In this document: piece by piece, positions 12,901 through 23,190 of the stretch
How positions within the stretch are numbered: position 1 is the first letter of the stretch
Layout of the letters: each line of letters starts with the position of its first letter
NCBI GenBank assembly: GCA_036971475.1
Contig: JBAIZL010000003.1
Location: forward strand, 86,155,542-86,219,541
DNA from: Prosapia bicincta
Lineage: Eukaryota; Arthropoda; Insecta; Hemiptera; Cercopidae
Reading direction: 5' to 3'
DNA length: 64,000 bases
Notes under the pieces: model-generated
What the model saw: only the letters and a program-made list of their open reading frames with translations
What the model was told of the DNA's origin: nothing
The model's database searches: none
Program-made: the position numbers and the translations under genes

Positions 12901-15900
12901 TATCTGTGTGTATATGTGTGTCCATCCATGCGTACATTCTATTGCATGTGTCCATGTGTGCTTTTATCTAATTATATTTTTTAAAATACTGAAGGTTAAA
13001 AATTGAAAGTAAAAATCAAACCTTGTTTTATTAAAGTCAATGGTATGATTATAAATATAGGAATACATATGAGTAAAAATAAATTAATTTTGTTGAATCT
13101 TTATTAAAAAAAAATTAAAGTGGTCAAAAATCTAAGATGCTATTTGGTATGTTCATACTTCAATTGCTCTTAGAAGTAAAACTATATAGGAAGAGAAATG
13201 ACCATAGTTATTCTGTTTGACAGGTTCTGTTTTTGCAATTTCTGCTCACTAGGAATAAAAATACATTTTTTCCTAGTTTGTTTTTTCTAATTTTCTAAAA
13301 ATTTGTTCATGTAACACACTGAAGCCAACAACCGAGCATAGATCGGGCCATTTATTAACGCTCGCTGCCGATGTGTGAGCTCGGGATCCCATATTTATTT
13401 TTTTAGCAACGTAATTTCCGAGTATTCTCGGTTTTGTTGATATTGTTCTTTATATTGGATATCCTACTTTATTTGTCTTTATCTTTAGGGTGATCAGAAT
13501 TACTTTTATGAACAAAAACTTGATTTGTGAAGTGTGGCGACCAAGAGCTAGTAGAAAGTTGTTTGACAGATATTTATTTGTAGTCAGATTGTGCGTGTTT
13601 CAATAGTGTGAGTTGTTTACATTTCGAGTTTGTTGTTTTTTTTTGTTTAAATGTTTCAGTTATTTAGTTTTATTTTTTTTATAGACATAATGGCTAAAGA
13701 CACTTTAGGAAGTGATTAAGTACAAGATATGTTTTTTTTTTAGTCAGTGACAGTGAAATATATCTAAGCAGAGGTTCAATCGACTAAATGAATATGTAAA
13801 TGACCCGATTTTAGATTCGAATTCAGAATAAAACATTTTCTTTTAGCTTTAAAACCATGTATAATATGTATTTTCATTCCAATGTAAAATATGTATAGTG
13901 AAGACCAGTGATGTACAGTGTCGCTATTTTATTTATTTGACCTTTTCATACATTTTTTAAAGGTTCATGATCCGATCTGAATATAAATAATCAATTTATA
14001 TGTATATATTTCTCAAAATCCTGTTTCATTCCCTTTAAAAACATGTATGAGGTGTATTTAAAAAACACCAGGAATGTTTAAATTTCGTACGTTTGGAGAG
14101 TCCGATTGTCAATAAAATTTTTTATTGTGTTGGTATACATGCCCCTGAAGTATGACACAATTTTCAACTGTATTCATTGTTGACTTTATCTATGGCAGCC
14201 GCTAAGGTTAGACGTGTTTTTCATGAGCTGGGCGATTTTCCATTGTTAAAAAATGGATCAAAGATTTTGTATTGAGTTTTGCGTAAAAAATGAAATAAAG
14301 TGTAACAAAGTGTGGGAAATGTTAACAAAAGCCTATGGTGAGTCTGCTATGAAAAAAACAAGTATTTACAAGTGGTATAAGCGTTTCCAAGATGGCTGCG
14401 AAGACTTTGACGATGACGAACCCCCCCGGACGCCTCAGCACATCAACAACCGTTGAAAACATGGAAAAAGTGGAAGCAATAGTTATGAATGATCGCCGAA
14501 TCATAATCAGAGAAGTCGCAGATGATGTTGGCATATCGATTGGCTCATGCCATGACATTTTTGCGAACATTTTGGGTATGAAACGAGTGGCAGCAAAATT
14601 TGTCCCAAAATTGTTGAATTTTTAACAAAAACAGCACCAAATGGAAGTTGCTCGGGAATCACTAAATGAAGTCAGCGACAATGCAGAATTACTGAAACGT
14701 ATTATAACAGGCGACGAAACATGGGTTTACGGATATGATGTGGATAAGAAGGCTCAATCGTCCCAGTGGAAGAATTCTGGCTCTCTAAGACCGAAAAAGG
14801 CTCGGCAAGTGCGGTCGAACGTCAAGGTTATGCTTACTTTGTTCTTTGATTTTAATGGCATAGTGCATCATGAATTCTTGCCTTAAGGTCAAACGATCAA
14901 TAAAGTGTACTATCTAAAAGTTCAACGCCATTTGCGTGAAGCAGTGTGTAGAAAACAACGGGATTTGTGGCAAAACAATTCATGGCTTTTGCATCACGAT
15001 AATGCACCGGCTCACACATCGTTGCTTGTTTGTGATTTTTTTTGAAATAACACTGTAATGATACCCCAACCAGATATGATGTCGCCAGACATGGCCCCAT
15101 GTGACTTTTTCCTTTTTCCAAAAAAAAAAAAAAACTAAAGGTTCGTCGTTTCACAAGCATAGATGACATTAAAAGTGCATCTCTGAAAGAGCTCAAAGCT
15201 ATCCCAAAGATCGAGTTCCAGAAATGTTTTGAGAATTGGAATAAGTGCATAATATCTAGTGGGGACTACTTTGAAGGGCTACTTTGTTACCCTCCCCATC
15301 TCTTGTAGACCTCGCTTTCTATTATTTCACGCCTTATCTTGGCTCCTCCCATTCAACTATTTTCTTTCTTTAATTGTGACTTATAAATTTCTAAAATATT
15401 TAACTGCCTTCTTTTATTAGCTCTATGTACAATTTTTTCATTTTATTCTTTCCTCCGAGGTACAAAACAATAGGAAGCAAGGCCTGCAATTGGTGATGGG
15501 GCTAACAGTTTATAAAGACGAGCTCAAGGTTTTGGCAAGTAGTACTGCTTCATGTTATGAAATGGAGTTAATACATAGAAGAGAAATCTTTTAATGTGAG
15601 GTACAAACCAATAGGAAGCAAGGGTGATGGGGCTAACAGTTTATAAAGACGAGCTCAAGGTTTTGGCAAGTAGTACTGCTTCATGTTATGAAATGGAGTT
15701 AATACATAGAAGAGAAATCTTTTAATGTGAGGTACAAACCAATAGGAAGCAAGGGTGATGGGGCTAACAGTTTATAAAGACGAGCTCAAGGTTTTGGCAA
15801 GTAGTACTGCTTCATGTTATGAAATGGAGTTAATACATAGAAGAGAAATCTTTTAATGTGAGGTACAAACCAATAGGAAGCAAAGGTGATGGGGCTAACA

Positions 15901-18900
15901 GTTTATAAAGACGAGCTCAAGGTTTTGGCAAATAGTACTGCTTCATGTTATGAAATGGAGTTAATACATAGAAGAGAAATCTTTTAATGTGAGGTACAAA
16001 CCAATAGGAAGCAAGGGTGATGGGGCTAACAGTTTATAAAGACGAGCTCAAGGTTTTGGCAAGTAGTACTGCTTCATGTTATGAAATGGAGTTAATACAT
16101 TGAAGAGAAATCTTTTAATGTGAGGTACAAACCAAGAGGAAGCAAGGGTGATGGGGCTAACAGTTTATAAAGACGAGCTCAAGGTTTTGGCAAGTAGTAC
16201 TGCTTCATGTTATGAAATGGAGTTAATACATAGAAGAGAAATCTTTTAATGTGAGGTACAAACCAATAGGAAGCAAGGGTGATGGGGCTAACAGTTTATA
16301 AAGACGAGCTCAAGGTTTTGGCAAGTAGTACTGCTTCATGTTATGAAATGGAGTTAATACATAGAAGAGAAATCTTTTAATGTGAGGTACAAACCAATAG
16401 GAAGCAAGGGTGATGGGGCTAACAGTTTATAAAGACGAGCTCAAGGTTTTGGCAAGTAGTACTGCTTCATGTTATGAAATGGAGTTAATACATTGAAGAG
16501 AAATCTTTTAATGTGAGGTACAAACCAAGAGGAAGCAAGGGTGATGGGGCTAACAGTTTATAAAGACGAGCTCAAGGTTTCGGCAAGTAGTACTGCTTCA
16601 TGTTATGAAATGGAGTTAATACATTGAAGAGAAATCTTTAAAGTGAGGTACAAAACAATAGGAAGCAAGGCCTGCAATTGGTGATAGGGCTAACAGTTTA
16701 TAAAGACGAGCTCAAGGTTTTGGCAAGTAGTACTGCTTCATGTTATGAAATGGAGTTAATACATTGAAGAGAAATCTTTTAATGTGAGGTACAAAATAAA
16801 TATACAAATAGTCCTACCAGAAGTAAAGATAGTATGTTAAGAATTTAATCATTACATATTTCGGGAATCCATTAACTATTATGGTGAATGATTTCATCTA
16901 ATTTAAAGTAGAAAACTCAATTTTTAATTGAGAGGAACAACTTTTTTATTGAAACATCAGTTTTAGTTTTTATTACTGAAATTCACCGTGTATAGTAATA
17001 TTATAATTAGTGTTATTTATGAGGTGTGTATGTGTACATGTACATATATTTAACTTCCCTTGTACATCTATAATCTGAGACTTCCCTCCTGGTCTTCTAG
17101 TAATATGACTATTTTGAGCGACTAACTGTGCTCCGCCAGCTACAGTTCTAGAATTTACATTAGAAAAATTATTATTATATTCAATCTTAAAAAATATTGA
17201 CAGTTTTAAAACTAATGTAAAACATTCTTTTGTACTATTTACTTAAAACTGGTTTTCACTAAAAATATGTTTTAATGCTTTTGTTGTAATATGTTTTTTC
17301 CATGTGTTTTGTACTTTTCACTGACCACGTTTTGTTTTCTAGGTAAGGCTCAATAAAATATTAAACATTAAACGAATTAGGATCAACAGGATAAGTGAAC
17401 TAAATACAGAAGCAGAACGCAAGAAATCTTTTGGTGAACCAATAACAGAAGAATTTCAGAGACGATATGCAAACAAAGTAATAGAGTTGGAACATTTAAA
17501 CAAGCACTTACGGGAAATTTTAGCGGCAGTCCAGCAGCATTGTCAAGAGGTATATTTATTATTTCCTGTACATGCAGATTAGGTCTGATTCCATTGCTTT
17601 TATTGAAAGCTCTTCATAGAATGTTATATTGTAATGAATTTCTATGTAAAGAGGAGTGGTCGTTAAAAGACAGTCTAATGTAAAAATTCAGTAAATGTAG
17701 CTGAAAAAAATATTTTAAACCTATAATTGTTTAAATTTTAATTAAATTACTCCTTTAAATTTTAACTAAGTTTTATTTTTAAAGTATGTAAAGCAAGATA
17801 TTGTTGTTAAATTTTTAATTTGTTCCTCAGAAAACTTGTTTTAAGTTCAAATCATTATATTTAATCCTACAGTTTAAACAAATAAATGTACATGATTCTG
17901 TGTGTTAGCAATGTAACTATTTAATCTTTTCTCGTTCTTATAAGTTTGTATTTATATTAGTTAAATCCATCTTCACGTGAGCTACTAGTTTTCACTAAAA
18001 CACTTGATATTTTACAACTTGCCTATAGTAGCTTTTATATTTGTTGAGGACGGCCGTTTCGGAAGATATGTCCCATTGTCAACTCGGTTATGTGCTACTA
18101 CAACCAAGCTGTAAAACATTTACAAATGTTTTAATGAAGTTTATATTATAATTTATTGATCCCTGAAATTGTAATTTATAAAAGATTATTTTTTAAAGTT
18201 ATTTAAAAAATGTTTTACAGATGGCACCGCAATCTAGTGTAGCGGCTATGTTAACTCCAACCCATATTCGTGATCAGAGTCTTATCGATGCTAAAGAAAT
18301 GGTTTCAAAATACAACGATAGCGTTAGAGATGAGAAGGTATTGGATCTAGTTACTGACCTAACCGCACTTATGCTACAAGTTAAGGTGAGATTGAATAAC
18401 TTGCTGTTCTTGTTATTTCTAACTTTATTAATTTTGATTGAAGTGAAGTGACTTTATGGTGTATTCAATTCTGGAAAGTTGGAGGCTGTTTCTGTGATAC
18501 ACTTCCTAAACATTTACTAGGTTATTAAAGTATCTAATTTCTCTAAACACTGTAGGATTCTGGAAAGGTGGAGGCTGTTTCTGTGATACACTTCCTGAAA
18601 ATTTACTAGGTTATTAAAGTATCTAATTTCCCTAAACACTGTAGGGTTCTGGAAAGGTGGAGGCTGTTTCTGTGATACACTTCCTGAAAATTTACTAGGT
18701 TATTAAAGTATCTAATTTCCCTAAACACTGTAGGGTTCTGGAAAGGAGGAGGTTGTTTCTGTGATACACTTCCTGAAAATTTACTAGGTTATTAAAGTAT
18801 CTAATTTCCCTAAACACTGTAGGATTCTGGAAAGGCGGAGGTTGTTTCTGTGATACACTTCCTGAAAATTTACTAGGTTATTAAAGTATCTAATTTTTCT

Positions 18901-20501
18901 AAACACTGTAGGATTCTGGAAAGGTGGAGGCTGTTTCGCTGATATTAATGCATACCAAATATCTAATTTGACTTTAAATTACAAGTTCATTACTAATTAT
19001 TTGGGAGGTTTAAATATAGTTTTTAGTTGGTTCTAACTGAGTTTGTTCACTACATCAAAGGGTGGTATTATAAAATGAATATTGATTTATGAGGAACATG
19101 ATTTCAAATCATATTAATGATGGGGTCCATTGTATCAGGAGTCGTAACAAGGGTTAATTGTACTTAGAAAAACGTTTAAACTCTCCAACAAAAAGCTGTC
19201 TTGCTTAAAACAGTATTTGTCAGCTTTCTGCAATAACCCATTAAAACAGATTTCACTGTGAGAAGGCTGAGAACAAAATAAGCCCTATTTCTACAATAGT
19301 ATAAACATGCAATATAAAAAAAATTAAGTAGATTCCTACGAGTTTTACAAACAAAAATTTTATTTTAGTTACCCTAGAGCACTATTTATGATATTGTGTG
19401 GTAACGATGGTAACAGTTTATGGTTGTACAATGAAGGTTTCGTCAATAACCAGATGAGGGAAAAAAATTAATACACAACTTTGAGAAATATTTCTAGGAA
19501 TTGAAAAGTTGGTGCAGTGCTAAGACGCGCTAGATTTCGAACATGAAGCTTCTCAGCTTTATAAATAAATTTTATAATTTATTTATTGAATAAATATTTG
19601 AAAAAACTGTTTTAACATCAATTATCATCTACTATAGGTTAAATAAAGCGTATTTGAACTTGACTGGATGAACAAAAACGTACTTTATTAACAATTGAAA
19701 ATTTGTACAAGATATATATCAGGAGAGCGTGCTAACAGAAAAAATAGAAGTAATTTAATAAGCTACCTTACTTATTAACAGCAGTAGTATTAGGCTAATA
19801 GGCTTCAATACAAAGAAAAAGTTCTTTTATTTCCCTTCTCACCAAATTCAACAACATTGTAGGTGTACAAATAAATATGGGTTGGTTGGGTGGGGGGGGG
19901 GTGTAGAAAGGGATTATGTGAGTTGATGAATTGGGGGTATCTCATTGATAGGGAGCACCAGGGAAGAATGCTATCTTGGGTGATTAAGTCAAACTTGAAT
20001 AAGGTTAATCAGTTAATGATATAGTGCAATTAATGAAGATGGATTAAGGACAATGATATAGTGAGATTAATGAAGATGGAATAAGGACAGATTATAAAAG
20101 CCCTTTTAGTTAGATTTAGAGAATCGTTAATCCCTGAATATATCCAAATGGTTACCAAAGACTTTCTATAAGCCCATATTCTCTTGGCCATATACTATTT
20201 TAAAACTAAAAATATGTATAAATCTCGGTTTATATTTTAATCTGAACTCCCTACGGGTTTACTAAACACAAAATCCTAACAATCCATAATATGTTGAATT
20301 TTTCAGAGTTTATCGGACACAGAGAGAAGTAGTTATGAAGTAGAAGTCTTAAACACGTCAATGGATGAAATTCGACTAAAACTGAGTGCTGCAAATCAAC
20401 GGGTGTTTGAAAACTGTGTGGAAGTTCATATGAAACACATACAGACAGGTTTGGGAGGGCAAATGGGGCCATTGAACTCATTCGCCATGAGTAAATCATA
20501 A
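6820..20501 (+). CDS. LIN9: LIN9 gene, 5'-partial, seven exons (442 visible residues)
   Basis: LIN9 (Mip130/Aly family) is a core subunit of the MuvB module of the DREAM/MMB complex, which represses or activates cell-cycle genes in the nucleus. Visible domains: the DIRP domain (about residues 11-108; RLRNLLKLPKAQKWVCYEWF, then LFRGDNDF, MGKPRRCS and AFFEEER), a Tudor-like domain (about residues 124-176; LVIGSKVTARLR...DGLFTG...GTHSIPDYEVL), a linker, and a C-terminal helical region (about 255-442). Animal LIN9 has about 540 residues, so roughly 100 N-terminal residues lie on exon(s) not seen here. All introns have GT/AG ends and consistent phases (2,0,0,0,0,0). Introns contain Penelope-like, piggyBac-like and mariner insertions and two tandem arrays. 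Identity is certain at family level; expression is not tested. Confidence 0.95.
6931..8015. other. LIN9 intron
   Basis: AT-rich intron of about 1.1 kb; no repeat or coding signal recognised. Confidence 0.6.
8016..8151 (+). CDS. LIN9: LIN9 exon B (DIRP domain)
   Basis: 136 bp; acceptor ttttcag, donor gtttgt. Completes the split Lys codon, then encodes ALFRGDNDFTICLKETFPQL, a TRVEW-like segment (SRVEWCKMRRLMGKPRRCSQ) and ends in phase 0. Closely matches the family. Confidence 0.95.
8152..9755. other. LIN9 intron
   Basis: 1.6-kb AT-rich intron. A - strand open frame at 8806-9000 has no recognisable similarity and is treated as chance. Confidence 0.6.
9756..10037 (+). CDS. LIN9: LIN9 exon C (end of DIRP, Tudor-like domain)
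   Basis: 282 bp, phase 0 at both ends; acceptor tctatag, donor gtaagt after DYEVL. The first part (AFFEEERRELERKRAKIRLL) is the basic helical end of DIRP. The second part (LVIGSKVTARLR, DGLFTGSIDAVD, TYRITFDRPGLGTHSIPDYE) is the Tudor-like barrel. An internal ATG is not the gene start because the reading frame is open upstream to the splice acceptor. Confidence 0.96.
10385..10745 (+). mobile_element. Penelope-like retroelement 3' end (GIY-YIG tail and terminal hairpin)
   Basis: An open stretch at about 10390-10553 encodes SNHLKETGHKYTDIYH, LEILYTNKKGPHL and NTLEQFEIYKHKIQTY before a stop. This pattern (HL...GH ... L...EIY) is the C-terminus of the GIY-YIG endonuclease region of Penelope-like elements. 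It is followed by a tail with cactgatga, a gatc/gatc hairpin and an AT-rich end at about 10735. A related translation ([20 protein letters not shown]) lies in the 61.8-62.1 kb element. 5'-truncated, inserted in a LIN9 intron. Confidence 0.65.
11324..12016. mobile_element. piggyBac-like MITE (non-autonomous DNA transposon)
   Basis: Terminal inverted repeat CCCTTTGCACT at 11324-11334 and its exact complement at 12006-12016. The right end is followed by TTAA (12017-12020); the left flank reads TTAT, one change from TTAA. CCC termini and a TTAA target are the piggyBac signature. The ~690-bp interior is unlike its surroundings in having GC-richer stretches. Opposite-strand open frames at 11808-12020 do not resemble transposase. 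Lies in a LIN9 intron. Confidence 0.7.
12324..12557 (+). CDS. LIN9: LIN9 exon D (linker)
   Basis: 234 bp, phase 0 to phase 0; acceptor tttgttacag, donor gtaagt. Encodes a Ser/Pro/Arg-rich linker (SSYRPARSQSSRTGSSVSSL) and then ADGTLGGFPIKVLEKI. The latter matches the conserved TLGGFP segment that follows the Tudor-like domain in LIN9 proteins. Confidence 0.93.
12885..12925. repeat. Short (TC)n/(TG)n microsatellite
   Basis: A run of tctctatctctctctctctatc followed by interrupted tgtg repeats in a LIN9 intron. Confidence 0.8.
13310..13900 (+). mobile_element. Possible decayed piggyBac-type transposon 5' part
   Basis: A GC-richer patch at 13320-13440 is followed by an ATG at 13690 (MAKDTLGSD) and, after a frameshift in a T-run, SDSEIYLS-like acidic residues. 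This is reminiscent of the acidic N-terminus of piggyBac transposases. No TTAA-bounded inverted repeats were found and the frame is broken, so this is a weak call. Confidence 0.28.
14048..15310 (+). pseudogene. Broken mariner transposon with transposase pseudogene
   Basis: A left end resembling a mariner terminus (TA, then tgaggtgtattta) precedes a transposase start at 14253. The N-terminal helix-turn-helix region (KTSIYKWYKRFQDGCEDF), a second HTH region (14470-14620) and ITGDETWVYGYD with catalytic Asp are visible. HHDNAPAH follows at about 14996 and PDMAPCDFFLF at about 15085, the second and third catalytic Asp. Frame changes occur near 14440, a stop precedes 14641, and an A14 run at about 15119-15133 interrupts the C-terminus. 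The right inverted repeat was not recognised. Inserted in a LIN9 intron directly upstream of a satellite array. Confidence 0.87.
15457..16785. repeat. 131-bp tandem satellite array, ten units
   Basis: Units begin 'gaggtacaaa' at 15457, 15598, 15729, 15860, 15991, 16122, 16253, 16384, 16515 and 16645, ending at 16785. Internal units are 130-131 bp. The first and last are 141 bp because both carry extra bases around 'cctgcaattg'. Scattered substitutions (atagaag/attgaag, aataggaag/aagaggaag) define at least two unit variants. No spacers vary, so this is not a CRISPR-like array. Confidence 0.97.
16796..17342. other. LIN9 intron, remainder
   Basis: AT-rich with no recognised repeat or exon; ends in the ttgttttctag acceptor of exon E. 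Confidence 0.6.
17343..17549 (+). CDS. LIN9: LIN9 exon E
   Basis: 207 bp, phase 0 to phase 0; acceptor ttttctag, donor gtatat. Encodes VRLNKILNIKRIRINRISEL, NTEAER and EFQRRYANKVIELEHLNKHL. The conserved NTEAE...P...EFQRRYA...LE.LN block is a reliable LIN9 signature with coiled-coil character. Confidence 0.95.
17955..18115 (-). mobile_element. Solo tail of the Penelope-like family seen at 61.57-62.14 kb
   Basis: Shares 'gtgagctactagt', 'acttgcctatagtagc', 'gacggccgtttc' and 'tgtcaactcgg' in order with both arms of the 61577-62142 inverted repeat. On the - strand it reads GTTGACA...GAAACGGCCGTC...CTATAGGCAAGT. Only one arm is present. Lies in a LIN9 intron. Confidence 0.7.
18221..18385 (+). 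CDS. LIN9: LIN9 exon F
   Basis: 165 bp, phase 0 to phase 0; acceptor gttttacag, donor gtgaga. Encodes PSS-like linker residues, then LIDAKEMVSKYN and LVTDLTALMLQVK, matching the conserved helix of LIN9 (LT-LISRLTA-LLQ-K in mammals). The exon happens to begin with ATG, which is an internal codon. Confidence 0.92.
18468..18950. repeat. 89-bp minisatellite, about 5.4 units
   Basis: Units start 'ttctggaaag' at 18468, 18557, 18646, 18735, 18824 and 18913. Five full 89-bp units differ by a few substitutions; the sixth is truncated. Located just downstream of LIN9 exon F, within the intron. Confidence 0.96.
18951..20306. other. LIN9 last intron, remainder
   Basis: AT-rich with a poly-G run near 19890 and two near-repeats of 'aatgatatagtg(c/a)aattaatgaagatgga' at 20015-20080. 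No mobile element was recognised. Confidence 0.5.
20307..20501 (+). CDS. LIN9: LIN9 terminal exon G with stop
   Basis: 195 bp including TAA at 20499-20501. Encodes SLSDTERSSYEVEVLNTSMD, EIRLKLSAANQRVFENCVEV and HMKHIQTGLGGQMGPLNSFA. It matches the LIN9 C-terminus (an E.H..HIQ.GL.QMG.L..FA pattern). Length and end position agree with the family. Confidence 0.96.
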   Translation, partial: SLSDTERSSYEVEVLNTSMDEIRLKLSAANQRVFENCVEVHMKHIQTGLGGQMGPLNSFAMSKS

Positions 20502-20695
20502 CAAGAATTTTAAACCATTCCTTTTTTAGGGATTTGTAATTATTGTAGATGATTTAAATCAATTATTATATATGGGATTTTAGTGACTTTTTGTTGATAT
20601 GTATATTAAGTTAAATATATATATAAAGTGTTCATAAAAGAAGAAAGTAATATGAATTTTATTATTATAGGAGTGTGTGAATTATGACAATTTAA

Positions 20696-20701
20696 AATAA
20701 A
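20696..20701 (+). terminator. Candidate LIN9 polyadenylation signal AATAAA
   Basis: First canonical AATAAA downstream of the LIN9 stop (about 195 bp). Position is plausible; no transcript evidence. Confidence 0.5.
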
Positions 20702-20774
20702 TCGAGCATAAAATTATAATATAATTAAATAATACTTAACTAAGTTAATCCATAAGGACATACTTGTTGAGGTG

Positions 20775-20860
20775 TTTTAAAACAAACGTTCCTTTTACGA
20801 AGCAAAGTTTCTCGTAAAAGGAACGATTGTTTCGAAGCGCGTCAGCAAGTAAGCCTTTAC
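20775..20860 (+). repeat. Hairpin followed by cgaagcgcgtc tail (Penelope-like tail motif)
   Basis: Perfect 14-bp arms cgttccttttacga (20787-20800) and its complement (20812-20825) with an 11-nt loop, followed by 'gtttcgaagcgcgtc'. The hairpin-then-GAA(A/G)CGCG order matches the tails at 0.77, 23.3 and 26.0 kb. Confidence 0.45.
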
Positions 20861-21270
20861 GTATTCACTTAGTTTCATAATATTTAATATAGTTTAATCA
20901 GTTAATTGAAGATGATTACAACCAGCCACTATTAGATTATAGCTGTAGCTTATACATTTTCATTAATTCTATATTTTTATAAGTTTTTTTTACATTATGA
21001 GATTATTGTTAAAATGTTGAATAATAACCAAAATACAGACTTTACATTTGGATAACCATTGTTATATAACAAATACTCAAAAGTAAGATTTCATAAAAAT
21101 AGGTCGATCAATGATGTCCAGTTGAAAAGGGACAAAACTTTTATCTGTTTCATTAAATTTCCTATTCAGGTATTTAAAACTATTTACAATAGTCCCTCTG
21201 TTACACATTTATTTATTTCTAAATGTCTATAAAGAATGAATATAACACTTATTCTTCAGACAGATATTTA

Positions 21271-22556
21271 CGAGGTGTGGCTAGAAAAAAACCGAACTGA
21301 TGCTATAGAAAAATTTTATTTTCCATTATTTACAATTTGATGTTATCTCCTTCAATGTACTCTCCTCCTCGGTCTATACACCGCTCCATACGAATTTTCC
21401 ACTGTTCATAGCAATGCTGCAGATCATTTTCGGTAAGTCCATACATTACTTCCGTCGCTTTCTTTTACTGCTTCAACATTCTCAAATCTAGTTCATTTCA
21501 AAGCTGACTTGACTTTAGGGAAAAGAAAAAAATCACAAAGGGCCAAATCAGGTGAGTAGGGTGGATGGTCTAAGATGGGAATGAAAACGTCTTCACTGAC
21601 AACGCATTGTGAGCTGGGGCATTGTCTTGGTGCAGGATCCATGTCTTTTTTTTTCACAAATCGTTCCGTTTTCTCCGTACTCGCTCACGTAGGGTAGTCA
21701 GGACGCTAATGTAGTAATGCTGATTCACTGTTTGTCCCTCTGGTACCCAATCAATGTGTACAATCCCTTTGACATAAAAAAAAAACAATCATCATTGCCT
21801 TGAATTTCGATTTTGACATTCGTGCTTTTTTTTGTCGTGGAGAATCAGGAGATTTCCAATGCATCGATTGGCGTTTGGTTTCGGGATCGTAAGTAAAAAA
21901 CCACCATTCATCACAAGTAATAACATTTTGTAAAAAGGTGGGATCACTTTCAATGTTTTGTAGGATGTCAGAAGAAATCATTCTTCGGCGTTCCTTCTGT
22001 TCAATTGTGAGACACTTTGGAATCATTTTTGCACACACTTTGTTCATGAAGAATCTGCCTAACACTTTCCTTGTCAATTCCTCAGACATTGCTCTGATTG
22101 TTAAACGGCGATCTTCTCGAACAAGTTTACCGATTTTTTCAATGTTTGCATCAGTTTTTGCTGACAATGGTCTGCCAGTGCGAGCGTCATCACTTGTATC
22201 TTCGCGGCCATCTTTAAATCGTTTAAACCACTCATACACTTGTGTTCGTGATAAACAATCATCGCCGTACACTTGTTGCAACATTACAAACGTTTCACTT
22301 GCAGATTTTCCAAGTTTGAAAAGAAATTTGATGTTAACACGCTGTTCTTTCTGTACACTCAACATTTTTCCGACGCACAGACAAAATGTCAACTACTTAG
22401 AACAGACGCCACAGGCAGACTGAGTGCAGAAGGCAGATGAAACTCGAGCAGTAGGCGGAGCAAGAGTCACGTGACAGGCCAGGTGACTTTCAGGTTTATT
22501 GCATTAGTTTTATTGTTTCACCTGTGCTAGTTCGGTTTTTTTCTAGCCTCACCTCG
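21271..22556 (-). mobile_element. Mariner transposon, both inverted repeats intact (1286 bp)
   Basis: Inverted termini cgaggtgtggctagaaaaaa (left) and the complement of cgaggtgaggctagaaaaaa (right) are each flanked by the TA target (21269-21270 and 22557-22558). The length is that of a complete mariner. Its transposase lies on the - strand, in the direction towards 21271. This copy sits in the LIN9-NUP50 intergenic region and has one or more inactivating frameshifts. Confidence 0.95.
21290..22392 (-). pseudogene. Mariner transposase pseudogene
   Basis: The first part is one open frame (22392-21751; likely native Met at about 22365). It has KFLFKLGKSASETFVMLQQV and RTQVYEWFKRFKDGRED (DNA-binding HTH regions), RTGRPLS and then NVITCDEWWFFTYDPETKRQ with the first catalytic Asp. 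The frame breaks at a ten-T run (21776-21787). Downstream, in other frames, HQDNAPAH (about 21633-21610) and PPYSPDLALCDFFLF (about 21566-21525) keep the second and third Asp of the mariner DD34D triad. Expected length is about 345 residues. Confidence 0.92.
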
Positions 22557-23190
22557 TATGAATAAATAAAATGAGTAATTTTCTTGTGGGATTCTTGGAC
22601 TAAAATGTATGAAAGATTTTATAGTTTTCATATTTGAAATAAAATTTGAAAATCAAATTCTTTTAAATTTGATCTATTTTAGAGCTGTGAATTCAAATTA
22701 TAAATATTCCCCGAACATTCAAATTCAAGAAATATAATTTGTTAATTTTTAGACCTAATACGCAGAATGCTGCCTTTATATACTACACATTAAGGCACTC
22801 ATATACCACATGCAGATTTTAATTTTAATTTATGTATAATATAAAATGCTACAAAGGTTTTTCTAATAAAACAAATGTCCTAGTGAGATGAGAGTTTTTC
22901 CTTTTAAATTTTAACAAAATATTGTGTTTTTAGTTTGCTGTTGATGTGAGAATTGTTTAGAAGTAATGGTGAATTCCAGTTAATTGGACTGAAATTTACA
23001 AAACAAAAAATAATCTATGTTATACACACAAAATTATGCCACTTAATTGATGAATTATTTTCTGGGCCAATAAAACATTTATTTTGTCCAAATATACACA
23101 GAAGTCAAATAAATAGAAAAGTTCAAGAAATTCTCAGTATGCTAAAACGAAAGTAGATACTGAAGTGAGACCTCACCTTATAACTCATAA
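22557..23190. other. Intergenic AT-rich DNA
   Basis: No gene or repeat recognised. A 67-codon open frame at 22953 has no recognisable motif. Confidence 0.5.

Noticed and set aside
15457..16785. Possible CRISPR-like array
   Set aside because: The whole 131-bp unit is repeated with no variable spacers, in eukaryotic intron DNA; it is a satellite.
19510..19560. tRNA-like string (ggtgcagtgctaagacgcgc...ttcgaac)
   Set aside because: No cloverleaf and only a weak B-box; insufficient for a tRNA or SINE call.
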